This document shows positions 48,001 to 59,724 of a stretch of DNA of 64,000 nucleotides, in pieces. Every line of letters starts with the position of its first letter. The stretch's first letter is position 1. The notes under the pieces were generated by a model that had not been told where the DNA came from, did no database searches, and saw only the letters and a program-made list of their open reading frames with translations. Source of the DNA: Fasciola hepatica (Eukaryota; Platyhelminthes; Trematoda; Plagiorchiida; Fasciolidae); assembly GCA_948099385.1 (NCBI GenBank), contig CANUEZ040000129.1, positions 5,868,501 through 5,932,500 of the forward strand. Direction: 5' to 3'. The position numbers and the translations under genes were made by a program.

Positions 48001-51000
48001 GATTTATCTGGATGGAATACGAAATCTACCATATTCATCAGAATCGGAGTACACTCATTCAGTGTTACCTGTTGAGAAAAATCTTGCTGACTGGTTTTAA
48101 GAATTTGTCTGGTCTGCACTTTGTCTAAATCAATTTTCTGACTGAAATAATGTAGACAACTTATTTTTACAATTATGTTATACCCTAGCACGCTGGAATA
48201 GTGATCTTTCGCGGAATGTTGCATCCGTTCGGTTTGAAATGACGAAATCCCGAGGCACGGTAAACGTCTCATCGGGTGCACACATTTACATCAATTAAAC
48301 TGTATTATGGCAACCTACAGCCGAACCATTTCAAAATACAAAATGTGAACTGTAGATATTCATATTTTAGTCAGCAGATCACTTCGTATGTTCATCATAT
48401 CTTTCGGCAACCTTTCTTGGCAGACAGAATCCGGCACCAAAAGTTGTCTGGTTACTATTTCTGATGTCAAATATTGAATACCAATTTGTTGAATATTGGA
48501 ATGTGTCGGCAGTACAACCGCGAAACCAGTTAGTTTGAACAGAGAAGAAACGGAAGGATGAAGGAGGAACGACCTTGCAAGTAGTCACTTTTGAAGTTTG
48601 CTTTCTAGCAAGCTTAGATTTCGAGAATTGCACAATAACTCAGTGTTTCTGAGCGGCGCGTTTTCGGTTCTAGCTTTTTACGTTACTTTTTACCTTGCTA
48701 GTTTGTCCCAAGTTATCCTTATCATGATAATCATGATAATCATCTTGTTGATCAATGAACTGATGGATCTGAGCTTCTAATATGCTCTATCTTTTTTAGC
48801 TTCTCTACTTATTCGTCTGCATGGCTTTGGAAAATAGTTGCTGCTTATTTCTTGTCTACTCATTTCAGCTCATTTGAACAAAGATTACCGAATATCTCGG
48901 CTAACTAAGTGATCGCTGATAAAACGGGTCAGGTGCCAAATTAAACCAAAATATCCACCAGCTAAAGCGGGCAAACTTTGAACTTCGGTAATGAGTACTT
49001 TTGTCATCCTTTAAATCAACTTCAATTTCGTGTGATGGCTTACCTCGGTTCGGCGAAGCGTTTGGATTAGTTTCATGTCACAAAGTATGCAGAAAAGGAT
49101 GTATGTCTTTACAGTAACATTTAACGTCCTAATGTCAAAGTCGAGAGAAATTAGAGAATTCAGAAATTACAGTTTAAGACCAAATAAACACAAAAATTAA
49201 AAGGTGAGACAGCAGACTGCAGTTTGAGTTTAATATGATTCCCTTTTCATCTGTTCTTTCTAGCACTTTCCAGATACGACCAAGAAACCGAGAATTATCA
49301 AGCAGTTTGCCGAGGTGAACAAATTTTTCCACCACCTCCGGCATCATCTGTCTATTGTCGATACCACGTGCCTCACCCGCATTATCTGATCGGACCGGTC
49401 AAAGAGGAGATTCTCTATCCGGATCCGCGTATGGTCATGTGGTATGACACGATTCATGATGATGAGATTACAAGAATCCAAGAATTAGCCAAACCAAGAG
49501 TGAGTGATCCCCAATGCCTTGATTGTTGTGAGCGCAATCGGGTTCACAACAAACTTCGACTGAGAACCCCATTACTCGACCATATGTTCAGCAAAATATC
49601 AGCATGTTGACAATTTTAGTCAACACCTGACACTTGAAAAAGTCTTTTCACCATCTAAGGAAACTGCATTCAGAATGACGTACCAATTCCTGGATTTTGC
49701 AATATGAAAAACGAAATACTTGCATTCGGAATAGTCCATATTGTGAAGGAATAGTACCCGCTTCCTCCCAAAAGTTATGCTGATTTAGACTTTAACTATG
49801 CCCAAAATATATGCAGTGACTACACCAGAAAGTCCCGTTACATCAGTAGTGCTGAAGAATCTATAGTTTGAAATTGTTGATGTGCTTTTTTGTGACCGAA
49901 ATTGCCTGGGGTTTTTTTCGCATCATTCACGAAGGAGACCGCAACACAGTGGCATGCAGTTTGGAGAAACCCAGCATATCCGAAACGGAGGGCAATTTCA
50001 TCTAAATGACCTTGGGGAATTGTATATATATTCCAACACTCATCAGACGAGTAGATGTTCGAGCATAATTCCATTCACTGTTGAGAATGAGTAGGAAGCA
50101 TTGTGAGAAGTTTGATAAATTGGCCGATGGAAAGCTTTAGTAATGTCTTGTCAGAAAACGTATTGGTAATCGATTCATTCCACCACCTGATGTTCAGTGT
50201 TTGACAAGTAATGTATAGCTTCGTTCTCAAAGAGATTCACCAAGTCGCTCCAACTGTTCTATCGCTGTCCAGAATTGATGTGGGTTCAGAAAAAGAATCC
50301 GATTCATCGTGCAACTTGGTGACGTAACCGGTAATGGTGGGATCCGAGCTCTATTGGTGAAACCCAAAACTCCACGGATGCCTTCTTGTGCTGCATTTTG
50401 AAAACCACTACAGATCTTTTCTGTTTTCCAGCATTTCAACATTCAAAGCTCCTGAAAGCAATCGTTTCACCAGCTTCACAGTTATTTTCACCCATTCAAG
50501 AACACCCTCTATGTTCAGTTGCATTACCCGGGAAATGAATTTTCGGTGATTGAGCTTCTACGTTAACTCCTAGTTCTTAGTAATAATCTCATAAAATATT
50601 GAATTGCGTTTCAGTGACAACTGGGTTGAAGCACCCGTGGCAGATTATGGTCCAGTTTGGAACATATCGCAGCGTAATCGGTTCGAATATAAGCTAAGTG
50701 TCGAAATCGTTTCCCGTGTACCAGACCAGTATTTCTTTAGAAATGACTGATGTATTGCGGGATGATAAGTATTGTCATGCGCCTGTTCTTTTCAAATTCA
50801 TCCTAGGATTTTATAGGCCATGGGAAAATTTCGTGATATCACTCTGGTTGGTTGCGTAACTAATTGATTGGAAAGTAAATATAACTAGGAATCAAAGGAA
50901 AACCAAGATGTTTATGTAATTAAAGATTTAGTTTAATTCTAATTTCCATGGCTTCATTGTGATTGTGATTGGATTACGTATTACAGAATAGAGGATTGTT

Positions 51001-54000
51001 CTTTGCTCAGACGAAGAAGGTATTTGAATTTTCTGTGCGCAAAGCCGGCCCGATATTGATGATGGTGGTCAACTCAAATGGTTTCCCCATGTGTGCTCAA
51101 GGGACCAATCAGCAAAACTCACCACACTACCCAAGTTCCAACAAGACTTACTAGTTAACAAATGACGTTCACATGGACTTGTAATTAAGCAGTAAGGGCC
51201 TACAGTTCCAAAACCCGACCGAAAATATGCTCATTCTGATGTTGGCAGCGACTCTCAAGTTGAGTCTATATGATCACTCGATCAATACACACAAAAATGT
51301 ACACAACCACACATATTCGAGACAATTACTGGACTCGCATTGATAAGTAAAATAGTCACACGAACTATTTTTGTACAATGAGGCTGCTTTTTACAGTCGC
51401 GGTTTCCTGCTTGCCAATTTACCTAACGTTTGATGAAAAGCAAGACTGTTCACAAAGCCGTCCGACTTTTGACGTCATCTTACCTGAATACATTTTTCTA
51501 TTGCTGAAATTTCGTTGGTTAAGAGACCTGAAATTTATTATGTTTCACCAGCAATTTTCTATCCGAGTGATAGTAAGTATAACAAAACTTAGTTTATCGG
51601 TAATTTGAACCGAGTGAACAGTAAAGATTCATCACATTTTCTGTCCACCACAGCTACGACGAGCTACTGTGAAAAACCCAGTAACAGGCCAGCTGGAATT
51701 CGCGTTTTACCGTACGAGTAAAAGGTAATTGTTCGTAAAAACCGGTGTCTTTCTAGTGGGGCTTTAATTGTCCTGTAACGTATTGCACTGCTTTCATCAA
51801 TAACTGGTTGCGGCTAGGGAACTATATTTTACCGGGTAAAGTGGTGCACTATCACCGTTGTCATTAATCGCCTACATTAACTGACATCATTTACTGCCAC
51901 TTCATGTTTACTACCCAATTCTTATTTATCGATATCCAATATGCAGTTCAAATTTTCCAAACTTGTGTCGTTTCAGTCCACATAACCAAAGCAAGCTGTC
52001 AACTGTAAATAGGACGATAGAAGCCAAAAAACCTAATGAAACCCGAAATCTATGAATCATCAACTTTGAAAAGAATAAATTTATATGATAAGAGAAGAGA
52101 CGTAGGTCTTCTTGACGCTGTTAGATGACAATCATGATGTAATAGTATCCAAATTTACTCGAGTAGAATACGAAATGGAACATTGCAGGTGTGAATATTG
52201 GTTGCGTTCGGTTTTATAAGCTTAGTGTTTCTGTGGCAGATGCCCGTTCATCAGTGATATGAGGCCGCTATTTCCTGCCCACCGATGACGTCACCTCCAC
52301 TCGTGGTGAAATATTTGTGCACCACTCTTAGCCATCAAGAGCTCATGAAAAACGGTGTTCTCCATTCGTTTTCGGGTCTGAGAAAATGCTCTGTGAGATT
52401 GAATGTGTAAGCCAACCTAGGATGATTCACGGCAACCAAGGGACTGAGTGTAGTTCAAAGGTAAATCTGTTTGTATCATTTAGCCTGCTTTAGTTTTCAT
52501 GGAATGCTGTGAAACAAGTCACGCTAGGATTTTTCTAATTCTTGATCAATAGAACAAAGTGTCAGGGTGCTCATTCACTGAATACTAGATGAGTTCTCCA
52601 ATTCTATCTTAGTTTTTAATATGAATATGACTAGTATGAATGGATACAGGCTTTTCTGCTTACAGTGCTTGGTTACCGGACGATTTGGATGAAGTAACAC
52701 ACAGAATGAATCAACGAATTCACGCACTGACGGGGTTGAACATGGACGCTTCAGAAGACCTGCAAGTTGGCAATTATGGTATCGGTGGTTATTATGCTCC
52801 ACATTTTGACTTTGGCCGAGTAAGTTGCTCACTGTTTTACAAAATAATGAAGAGCGTTCGTCTGAAGAATTTGGTTTGTTGACTCGTCATGTTTTTTGCC
52901 GTTTTTCCCAAAATCGATATAATTAGGTTTTATCATTCCCGTATAGATGTCTGTTAGCAGCTGTAGCTGTTGTCTATATTTCTCATAGATTTTCCACCAC
53001 AAAGCGTGGCGCCTAAATATCAAACTAGTTCTCATCATCGGAAGTGAAACGATCAACGTTCGATTTACAAACGGCACAGCTGTTTTGTTGAAAGCAATCA
53101 TATTGTAACGAAGAAGGCAAGATGTTTGCGGACAATTGCATTTGGCCGGCCAAACAAGTTCAGTTCGTGAAACACGTACAATCGTTTATGTAGCCCTTTC
53201 TCCAGACCGCGCTGCAGCAACACTGATCAGCCGGCTGTCTGAGTATTTCGGCTGCGTTCTGGTCAGTTTCCTATGGCTGTTAGCTTGATTCTGTTGTGCA
53301 CCATTTCTGTTCAGCTGGTCCGATTATTCCGGTTGATGGCTTGATCGGTAGCTTCTTACATGAGCTATCTTCTTGGTTGCCTGAGATTCCGTCGGTTCCC
53401 ATCTGCCAGTCCGTATGCATCTTTTTATATGCTTCGGGATGCCTCCGACATATGCGCCCTCTGTTCTTTGGTCTGTGGCTCTCGATCGGTTGGTCCGATC
53501 GGTTTGATATTCGCGTCGTTCTGTTGGTTCATCATTCCACACTACAATATGGATGAACTAAAAACGCTTTAACCTGGTTCACAATTTGACTGCTTTTCAC
53601 CGAATGGCGGGCAATGACCGAAGTTTACCAACGTATGAAAATCAGTGGAGTTTCGCCGGTTAGCTCGAGTCCCCGTGCCAGGTACGCGCTTGGGGATTTT
53701 CCGGATATTCCGGCTTTCATGGATCGGGCGATTACATCAGTGTGTGTTTTATTGAAACTGCAAGATGCAGTGAGCATAGGTGTAATGGTAAGGATTCCAA
53801 CCAAATGAGTATCTTTGAGTGGGGGCTATGGGACTGTGAACAACGAAAGAGTTCAGATGTTCTGCAGCGTCGTGACGTCGGATGAGCGGAGCCATCCCTT
53901 GATAAACGCTCAGTTTTAGTCACAAAGTGAACCTGGAGAGCGTGCTCTCAAAATAGATGTGAACCATCAGTACGATTTCCGGCACAGAAACTCCAGCATT

Positions 54001-57000
54001 GTGACCAATGAGCACTTTTGCTAAAATATCCAAGGAAAAAAGGAAAATACTTTTACAATCAGACTGACTTTTGTTAGAATTCTAGTGAGCTCAAAATGGG
54101 AACCTAGTTCACTATTTCAACCATTTTGTAATAGCTTATTGCAGCTTCTCTAAGCCAGCTGGTCTCGCAACCATACTTCTTGTCATCTGAGAAAAATAAA
54201 GGAAATCGTAAGTCTAACTGTCAATACTACCAATAAACAGCAATACACATACCGCACGACGTAGCGTTTTCCTGCTGCACTCCGAACCGCATTCTGTTTT
54301 GAGACACTCGACGTCATCAGTTTTTTTGCCCTCAGCGAACAGATTGCGACTTTGACTAAATAATCACCATAAGTTCAACCAACAAAAGAAAAGCTTGGGT
54401 GGAGTCCAGGATACGGAGACAAGAGACGAGAAAATCAGTGCACTTTCTAGGCCAAAAAAATAAGCGACTGTCATGAAAATCCCACTGATGGTGTTACCTC
54501 GACTGGTGATGAAACGTATGCAATGCAAAAGCCAAGCTCAGTGATCACCAACGGATACAAACCACCAACCTGAGCTACAAACGACACCAATATTCAAAAT
54601 CACTGGGAACACCCCAGAATAGTGTTTCAGACTTACTGTGTGTGATCACTGGATTCAGTAAAATTCAGTGCATTCAATAATTACCAAGACCGACCTATAA
54701 ATTTCGTTGACGGAATGCGAACAGGATCAATCTGATGCTAGAATAATAAGAAACATTTTCTTCCTTACTCAGTTTGCTTTCAGCATTGTGTGCTGGCTTC
54801 TCAGATGACTGTGGTGAAACTGTTGCCAGCTACTGAACCTGACAACTAACAGGGCAGTACCGTTTTCTTTGGTAATTCTATGCATTTTTAATGAATCTCG
54901 ATAATTATTGACTGATCCGGTTCTTCGTTGACCACTAACCGGGTGATGATTTTGCGCTTTTTAAAATGTAAATAAAATAGTACACTGGCTTTGTTGGAAA
55001 TAGCTATTGGGTTGATTTAAAATCTGGTTTTGCACGCAATTCATCCTTATTCCAAATCCGAAGGATTTCGCCAAGATTTTTGTCTTCTCAAAATGAACCA
55101 CTTGCGGATGAAGATTACTGATGGTGCAATACACTTACTATCGACCAGTTGTTCAGAGCCATCTATCGAACGCCGGTTAGTCGTGCGAACCATATCAGTA
55201 GCTTTTTTGTGTGAAGACGAGGCGGTGGTCACGAAAACCCACCACCCCGTCCTGTACGAGCCATGTCACTCCATGATACTAAAGTTACCATCATCACAAA
55301 GAATGATTATTTAACACAGGACGCCAAATTATTTAGGGTTTCAACCGATTTACCTATGAATTTTTTACAGAAACGTGAAAAGGATGCATTCGAGGTGAAA
55401 AATGGGAACCGTATTGCCACTATTATCTTCTATGTAAGTCTAATTTATGTGATATTTGAAGTATTTGTTAATACTTCATACTACATTGTATACTTCCTTT
55501 TTTACTACACACAAAGAGGGACCACGTTCAATTAAAGGATGCGAAATTGGAAAGTCACTGGCGGCAGCGGGAATCGAACCCGGAGCTGTGAAGCTGCATC
55601 TGGCGGTAATGTTTTTAGAACTGAATAGATCTACACTGAAGTAATACAGTTTTAATAGGTGGTACAAGTTGCGGGTGGTTTTCCTGTCCACCTGACCTGA
55701 CCTGACACGGGCTGTATCTTTATTCCACTTTCTGCAATTTCTAAATTAGTTTTCAATATTTCGGTATACGTTTACATTTTCAGAGATAATTTGCAATTGT
55801 TCACAAGCTGAAGTGATCCATAGCGACTGTTTAGTAATCGGTTATATGTGCTCACTAGTTAAACGACGGCGGGTAAAATACGTTGGGTGGTAGATTCACA
55901 AAAAACAGAAAAACACTTAGGAATGATGTTTGACTTAACTGACAGAATCGTAGTTCGTTTAAGAGAAAATCAGTTTGGTGGTCCATAAATTGAGGATTTG
56001 CTTTTGATAACAATGGATGCAAACGAATTGAAAGTAAATGCGATTGTCCGCTGTCCTTTGCTGACGTGTACAGGCTATTGTAATGTAGGTCACATTTGGA
56101 CTGCATGCCGTTTGAAAATACCAGTGTTTTGGGTTTTAAGCTTACTAATCTAGAAAGCAGATCATTAAATAAACAAAGGAAATATAAAGCTGCCATAATT
56201 TATGCAAATTAGATGCTTTCCCCTAAGTTTTGGAAACGTACAAACGAAAGTTCTTTGGGAGATGGCTTTTATCAAAATATTGTAATTAATAGCATAACGA
56301 TAGGGGGCTATCGTAAGCTCCGAGTCGCTCACCTTGGCTTTCAGTCCACAAACGTCAGATCGCTAGTCTAGATGAAATGGTCAATGCTCTAATGCTGACA
56401 TTACATTGGCCGTTGTTGAAACCTTTCTTAACTGACAGCTAAGTTTATTGGTCAAGAAACTATGTAGCCCATCAACTTCAGCTACTAACAGTACTCAGAG
56501 TCACTGCGGCGAAAAATCTCCCCTCCTTCGTCTTTTCATCTTTTTTGCCCACTTCCTTTTGCAATAATTGTACAATATTTCAGGAAGGGGGTTGCTGCCC
56601 GTTGGGGAGTGACCGGTGGTGGAAGCAGGATTTGAACCCCGGACCGAAGCGGCGAAATCCCACCATGATGATGGCTCGACCACCACCTGTACTATCCCAG
56701 TGGTGTCATTGTTTGAAAATTGAAATCAGGATAGCATTGAGAACTTATCCGAAGGCAATCTCATTTAGTTGTGGTCAGCTTCGTTGTCATCCTGATTTGA
56801 ACTAAACCCGGTAGATTACACTCATCACTTCTGGACTACGGGCCTTATCATTATGATGAATTCCCATGTATTCTGTTCTCGCTCCTGGAACTGAATTTTT
56901 CAAACAGGTACTTGTGTATAATTGAGTAGTTAAAATAGCTGAATGAATTGAAATTCAGATGTGATCGATACGCGTGCTGTGCATAGCTTTAAAGTGCGAT

Positions 57001-59724
57001 TTAGCGTCTTGCTACTGTGAGTAGTATTATTATAAATCAAAATGTTGTTTTCGCCTATTGTGGAAACACTCGCAAACGGCGAAATCTCCTTGTTTTACGG
57101 ATAAAATGACAAAGAAGCGTAATACCTGATCCAAGTTGCTTAGATGAAGTATGTGAACAACTTTCGGACCGGAAAGCCGAACTTTATTCGTCAGCAAAGT
57201 CAACATCAATAGTCGAACCTTCGTGGCTTAGTGGAGCTGGATGTCTGCTAGTTATCTTGTTTGTTTTATGATTGATCTTGCCACTGCATGCTTCTCGTCT
57301 AGCGGTATTTTTGATGAAATGGCTATCTGGTGAACGGAAGAACCTTCGGTCACGGGTTCACATCTTGCCTCCGTCGCAGATGGTAGATTTCCAATTCCAC
57401 AGCCCTAGGTCGTAGGTAGCCTCGTTCAAAACATTTTGCACTTTTGTTGTATCGAAAGTTATGTAATCAAACAAATATTATGGTCATTATCTTTGTGAAG
57501 TGTCCACCAGAAGTTCGGATTGACGCCGATAGAAATGAAAACCACTTTCCTACATTGCTTCCACTAGTTATTGTTTCGTCTTCAATGAATTTCCATCTCA
57601 CCGATTCACCGTAGTTTAATTGACACCAGATAAGTCTGACTACCCTCTCCCACTTGATGAAGGTTATTCTTTCGATTTTTTATTTCCTACCCAGTTTCTA
57701 ACTCGAGTGAACAAATAAGCAAGAGCCCCTTGTAATTTTTAAATATAATACGTATTACATAATTCTACGTAACTTGCGAGGCACTCAGAAATTCCGTAAA
57801 TTTGCATGCCATTCAGTTGATTCAGCTGTACCATCACTAACCACAGTGGGATGAAAACTTAATAAAGTAGATGAAGTATTTTATTTACTACATACATATT
57901 GTCACATCACTGAAATAAGGTTATTTTGAAGTCTAGAAACCTCTTCAGACTGTGGTTATACAGTACTTTGCTCTATGAATGTATTTTTTTTGGTTGTGGT
58001 TTCTCTTTTTTGATTTGTGACAGTATTTACAAAGTCTCTTTTGGAGCTTCTCTAATCGAATAAGAAAAATTGGTATAAACCAGTTGAATTCTTGCACTAC
58101 TTCATGATCTAGCAATAACGCTTCATACAACATCAACTTGAGGCAAATAACGTACATCGCTTTCGTCCCTGTTCTGAATGATTGTCAGTTTTTTATTCAC
58201 CAATTCACGACTAGGTTAATTCCTGTAATACTTGAATCGTTCAAGTATGTAGGCTGGTAATTGCCTGCGGGGTTTTTTATCAACAATTTCGGGAATAATT
58301 TTATCTTAAGTGCCGTAAACGATGTGTTTACATGACAGCGCCCGGTGGTAAAGTCGGTGACAACAAGGGTGCTCGGTCATGCAGATCGGGATTAAATTAA
58401 GCGGTCTGAGATATATTGGATATTGTTGCATAAACACTGCCGGCGGATTTCAAAAAGACGAGAATAACTGCCATAACATTTGCTTAATCTTCCATGCCTA
58501 TTTGCCAAGCTAAGCTATTTTGCCTTGCCTCAGGCCGCTGTTCACTTTGTCTATGATCGATTTTCCGGGTGACTCGTTATTGGTCTCTCCGACCATCTCC
58601 TTCACGCACACGCAACTTCACACTCGAGTACATACACGCATACACAAACACACACTCATCCACAGGCTATTGTTTGCACGCACTGCATCTGTGACCTTTT
58701 AGGAAGACATGACCCATGTTGGTCTTTATGACCTATGCTCGTTCGACCTGTTTTCCCACCCACACTTCTGATTGGACGGTGTGTGACTCAGACGAATGTC
58801 CCGGTACTGCCAAGCCATAGTTGGCTTTGTTGGGCAGTCGGAAATATGTTTGGTTGAACTGGCCTACTGGTCCCAGGTTTTCATTGCCTGTTTCGTGCAC
58901 GACGCCACAAATTGAGGCTTGCACAATTTGTTATCTAGTAATAATCATTTTCATGAAGTACCGCATATATACGCATATGAATCCTATTTTGGGTCGGACT
59001 TAGCCTTCTGACGTTGCTTGTAACTCTTATACTGGTCTCGACACCAGGGGCATTCCATAACTTTGAATTGGCTCGTGGATCTAACAGCATGCTTCCATAG
59101 ATTTGGTGAATGGTGCTATAACAATGAGTAAAAAGCTGTTCTTCGAAAATAAACCAAAACTAACTAGTTTTTTTGTAAGATAAATGGGAAGAGACTCAGT
59201 TAACCTCGCTAACTGCAAGTCATTGATAATATTCATCAAGTGCTCTTTGTCTTCATGACTTATTTAATCAACAAGTTCAGTTAATGTGATCGGATTTAGG
59301 CGATTCCATACCGTTTTTGTAATAAGCACGATCATTCTATATTTTACTAAAAATTACTCTTTGCGACTGACGTCAGTGGAGTGCTGTTGTAAAATCGATC
59401 AAGTTTAAAGAAGGCCATCGTTCGTGGCTTAGTTATATACTTTTCTTCTCACTTTTACCTTCCCAGATGAGCGAAGTAACTGCTGGAGGTGGTACTGCTT
59501 TCAATCGTATCGGGGCTCTAGTAAGGCCGATCAGAAGAGCTTCTGCGTTCTGGTGGAATCTTCTTCCCAGCGGCGAAGGGGATCTCCGAACAAGGCACGC
59601 TGCTTGCCCCGTACTGGTCGGTTCCAAATGGGTTATGAATGTCTGGTTCCATGAACGTGGTCAAGAATTTATCCGACCGTGCGAATTAGAGCAAGGGAAG
59701 TTAGAAGAGGACGATGGTTTTTAG
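38493..59724 (+). CDS. P4HA: prolyl 4-hydroxylase subunit alpha (complete, 9 coding exons)
   Basis: Exons 38493-39093, 42090-42346, 42733-42784, 47841-47936, 49264-49499, 51654-51724, 52666-52819, 55371-55433 and 59467-59724 join in phase to 595 residues and a stop. Family knowledge: P4HA is the catalytic subunit of the ER tetramer with protein disulfide isomerase; it hydroxylates collagen prolines using Fe(II), 2-oxoglutarate, O2 and ascorbate. Seen: a hydrophobic signal segment (about residues 16-30), the N-terminal dimerisation region (YLKMEEDRLNRV), a TPR-like peptide-binding region (exons 2-4), CRGE, and a C-terminal dioxygenase domain. Iron ligands H484, D486 (HFDFGR) and H554 (RHAACPVL), and 2-oxoglutarate Lys K564, are spaced as in human (412, 414, 483, 493). 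About 60 residues longer than the human protein. In flatworms it would serve body-wall and matrix collagens (inference). Confidence 0.95.
39094..42089 (+). other. P4HA intron 1
   Basis: Three kb, with a short (TG)n tract at 39589-39607. No coding or mobile element identified with confidence. A minus-strand frame at 39741-39968 contains a weak CGKPSHK sequence only. Confidence 0.6.
42090..42346 (+). CDS. P4HA: P4HA exon 2 (peptide-substrate-binding region)
   Basis: Reads CMHLGQRAYEQGEFLRAEEW and, at its end, ILDHLAYALGR, aligning with human CFELGKVAYTEADYYHTELW and LDYLSYAVYQ. The acceptor AACCAG at 42089 is the in-phase choice; the AG at 42097 would break the frame. The donor is GTAAGC at 42347. 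A Glu/Arg/Ser-rich stretch in between is longer than in human. Confidence 0.92.
42733..42784 (+). CDS. P4HA: P4HA exon 3 (52 nt)
   Basis: Reads QGRYQEALNVTRMMLER, equal in position to human QQGDLDKALLLTKKLLEL. The acceptor is TTTACAG, the donor GTGAGT. It ends in phase 1. Confidence 0.92.
43195..43262 (+). repeat. dispersed repeat family R1, head only (copy C)
   Basis: TTCTGATCTGTCCCATTAAC followed by CTCGAATCGTCCCAGTTTGT. Very like the copy D head at 44839; the tail block is not recognisable. Confidence 0.6.
44395..44770. repeat. degenerate inverted repeat, arms of about 130 bases
   Basis: The left arm (44403-44535, +) and right arm (44635-44765, -) both read WIFDMSS.ALYLDD or WIFDMSN.ALYFDD, then a TG..VV.T..QVCVP block. 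The two arms are thus a diverged duplicate in opposite orientation. A TTTGAAT(G/T)GAATGGAGCG sequence also occurs twice in direct order (near 44293 and 44598). The origin of the sequence is not recognised. Confidence 0.65.
44839..45213 (+). repeat. dispersed repeat family R1, copy D with duplicated tail
   Basis: Head TTCTAATCTGTCCCACTAAC at 44839. The tail block appears twice in tandem: CTCGATTCTAGACAAGAGAT near 45104 and TTTGATTCTGGACGATGGAA near 45179, each followed by a TGTCTGCC or TGTCTGACC motif. Confidence 0.6.
46895..47160 (+). repeat. tRNA-derived SINE
   Basis: The head GTGGCTGAGTAGTTTAGAGC carries an A-box-like sequence, and a perfect B box GGTTCGAATCC lies at 46944-46954. The body has GTTACCCCTATCC and TTCTTCCACTGCATTCATGC. 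The tail is AATAGAAAAATA. Same family as 24313. Confidence 0.8.
47841..47936 (+). CDS. P4HA: P4HA exon 4
   Basis: Reads PSDSRALENEAFYVNRI then LGEGIIGPAPPPE, corresponding to human DPEHQRANGNLKYFEYIM. The acceptor is TTTGACAG and the donor GTAAGT at 47937. Enters and leaves in phase 1. This is a variable part of the family, so placement relies on RA.N..Y and on phase. Confidence 0.85.
47937..49263 (+). other. P4HA intron 4
   Basis: 1.3 kb, nothing recognised. A pyrimidine-rich tract ends at the acceptor TTTCTAG (49257-49263). Confidence 0.6.
49264..49499 (+). CDS. P4HA: P4HA exon 5 (linker to catalytic domain)
   Basis: Reads LSRYDQETENYQAVCRGEQI, CRYHVPHPHYLIGPVKEEIL, ending DEITRIQELAKPR, matching human ERQKYEMLCRGEG, FCRYHDGNRNPKFILAPAK and IEIVKDLAKPR. 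The acceptor at 49263 was preferred to the CAG at 49273 because only it keeps phase. The donor is GTGAGT. Confidence 0.95.
49500..51653 (+). other. P4HA intron 5
   Basis: 2.15 kb. Short frames on both strands (such as 49838-50074) have no recognisable content; no repeat identified. Confidence 0.6.
51654..51724 (+). CDS. P4HA: P4HA exon 6 (71 nt)
   Basis: Reads LRRATVKNPVTGQLEFAFYR then TSK, matching human LRRATISNPITGDLETVHYRISK. The acceptor is CCACCACAG and the donor GTAATT. It ends in phase 2. Confidence 0.95.
52666..52819 (+). CDS. P4HA: P4HA exon 7 (first two iron ligands)
   Basis: Reads AWLPDDLDEVTHRMNQRIHA, LTGLNMDASEDLQVGNYGIG, ending YYAPHFDFGR. H484 and D486 of the HFD motif are two of the three Fe(II) ligands. 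The acceptor is TGCTTACAG and the donor GTAAGT. Confidence 0.96.
52820..55370 (+). other. P4HA intron 7
   Basis: 2.5 kb. The frame at 53614-53808 ends next to a GTAAGG donor-like site but has no recognised homology; the flanking exons 7 and 8 join perfectly without it. Confidence 0.6.
55371..55433 (+). CDS. P4HA: P4HA exon 8 (63 nt)
   Basis: Reads KREKDAFEVKNGNRIATIIF-Y, matching human RKDEPDAFKELGTGNRIATWLFY. The acceptor is TTTTTTACAG and the donor GTAAGT. Phase 0 at both ends. Confidence 0.95.
55434..59466 (+). other. P4HA intron 8
   Basis: Four kb. Contains SINE-like heads with B-box-like sequences: minus near 55570 (GGGAATCGAACCC) and 56620-56690 (GGATTTGAACCCC), plus near 57351 (CGGGTTCACATC). 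No gene seen. A CA-rich stretch lies at 58605-58660. Confidence 0.6.
56604..56692 (-). repeat. SINE-like tRNA-related head
   Basis: The minus strand reads GGTGGTGGTCGAGCCATCAT, then GGTCCGGGGTTCAAATCC with a B-box-like GGTTCAAATCC. Related to, but not clearly the same family as, the copy at 24313. Confidence 0.4.
59467..59724 (+). CDS. P4HA: P4HA exon 9 (catalytic C-terminus)
   Basis: Reads MSEVTAGGGTAFNRIGALVR, SGEGDLRTRHAACPVLVGSK, ending WFHERGQEFIRPCELEQGKL and EEDDGF-stop. H554 is the third iron ligand and K564 binds 2-oxoglutarate. The acceptor is TACCTTCCCAG. No canonical AATAAA was seen in the next 700 bases, so the 3' UTR may be long or use a variant signal. Confidence 0.96.
   Translation: MSEVTAGGGTAFNRIGALVRPIRRASAFWWNLLPSGEGDLRTRHAACPVLVGSKWVMNVWFHERGQEFIRPCELEQGKLEEDDGF

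Noticed and set aside
55562..55610. Possible tRNA gene on the minus strand (B-box-like GGGTTCGATTCCC)
   Set aside because: No acceptor stem, D arm or anticodon stem can be paired around it; better seen as SINE debris.
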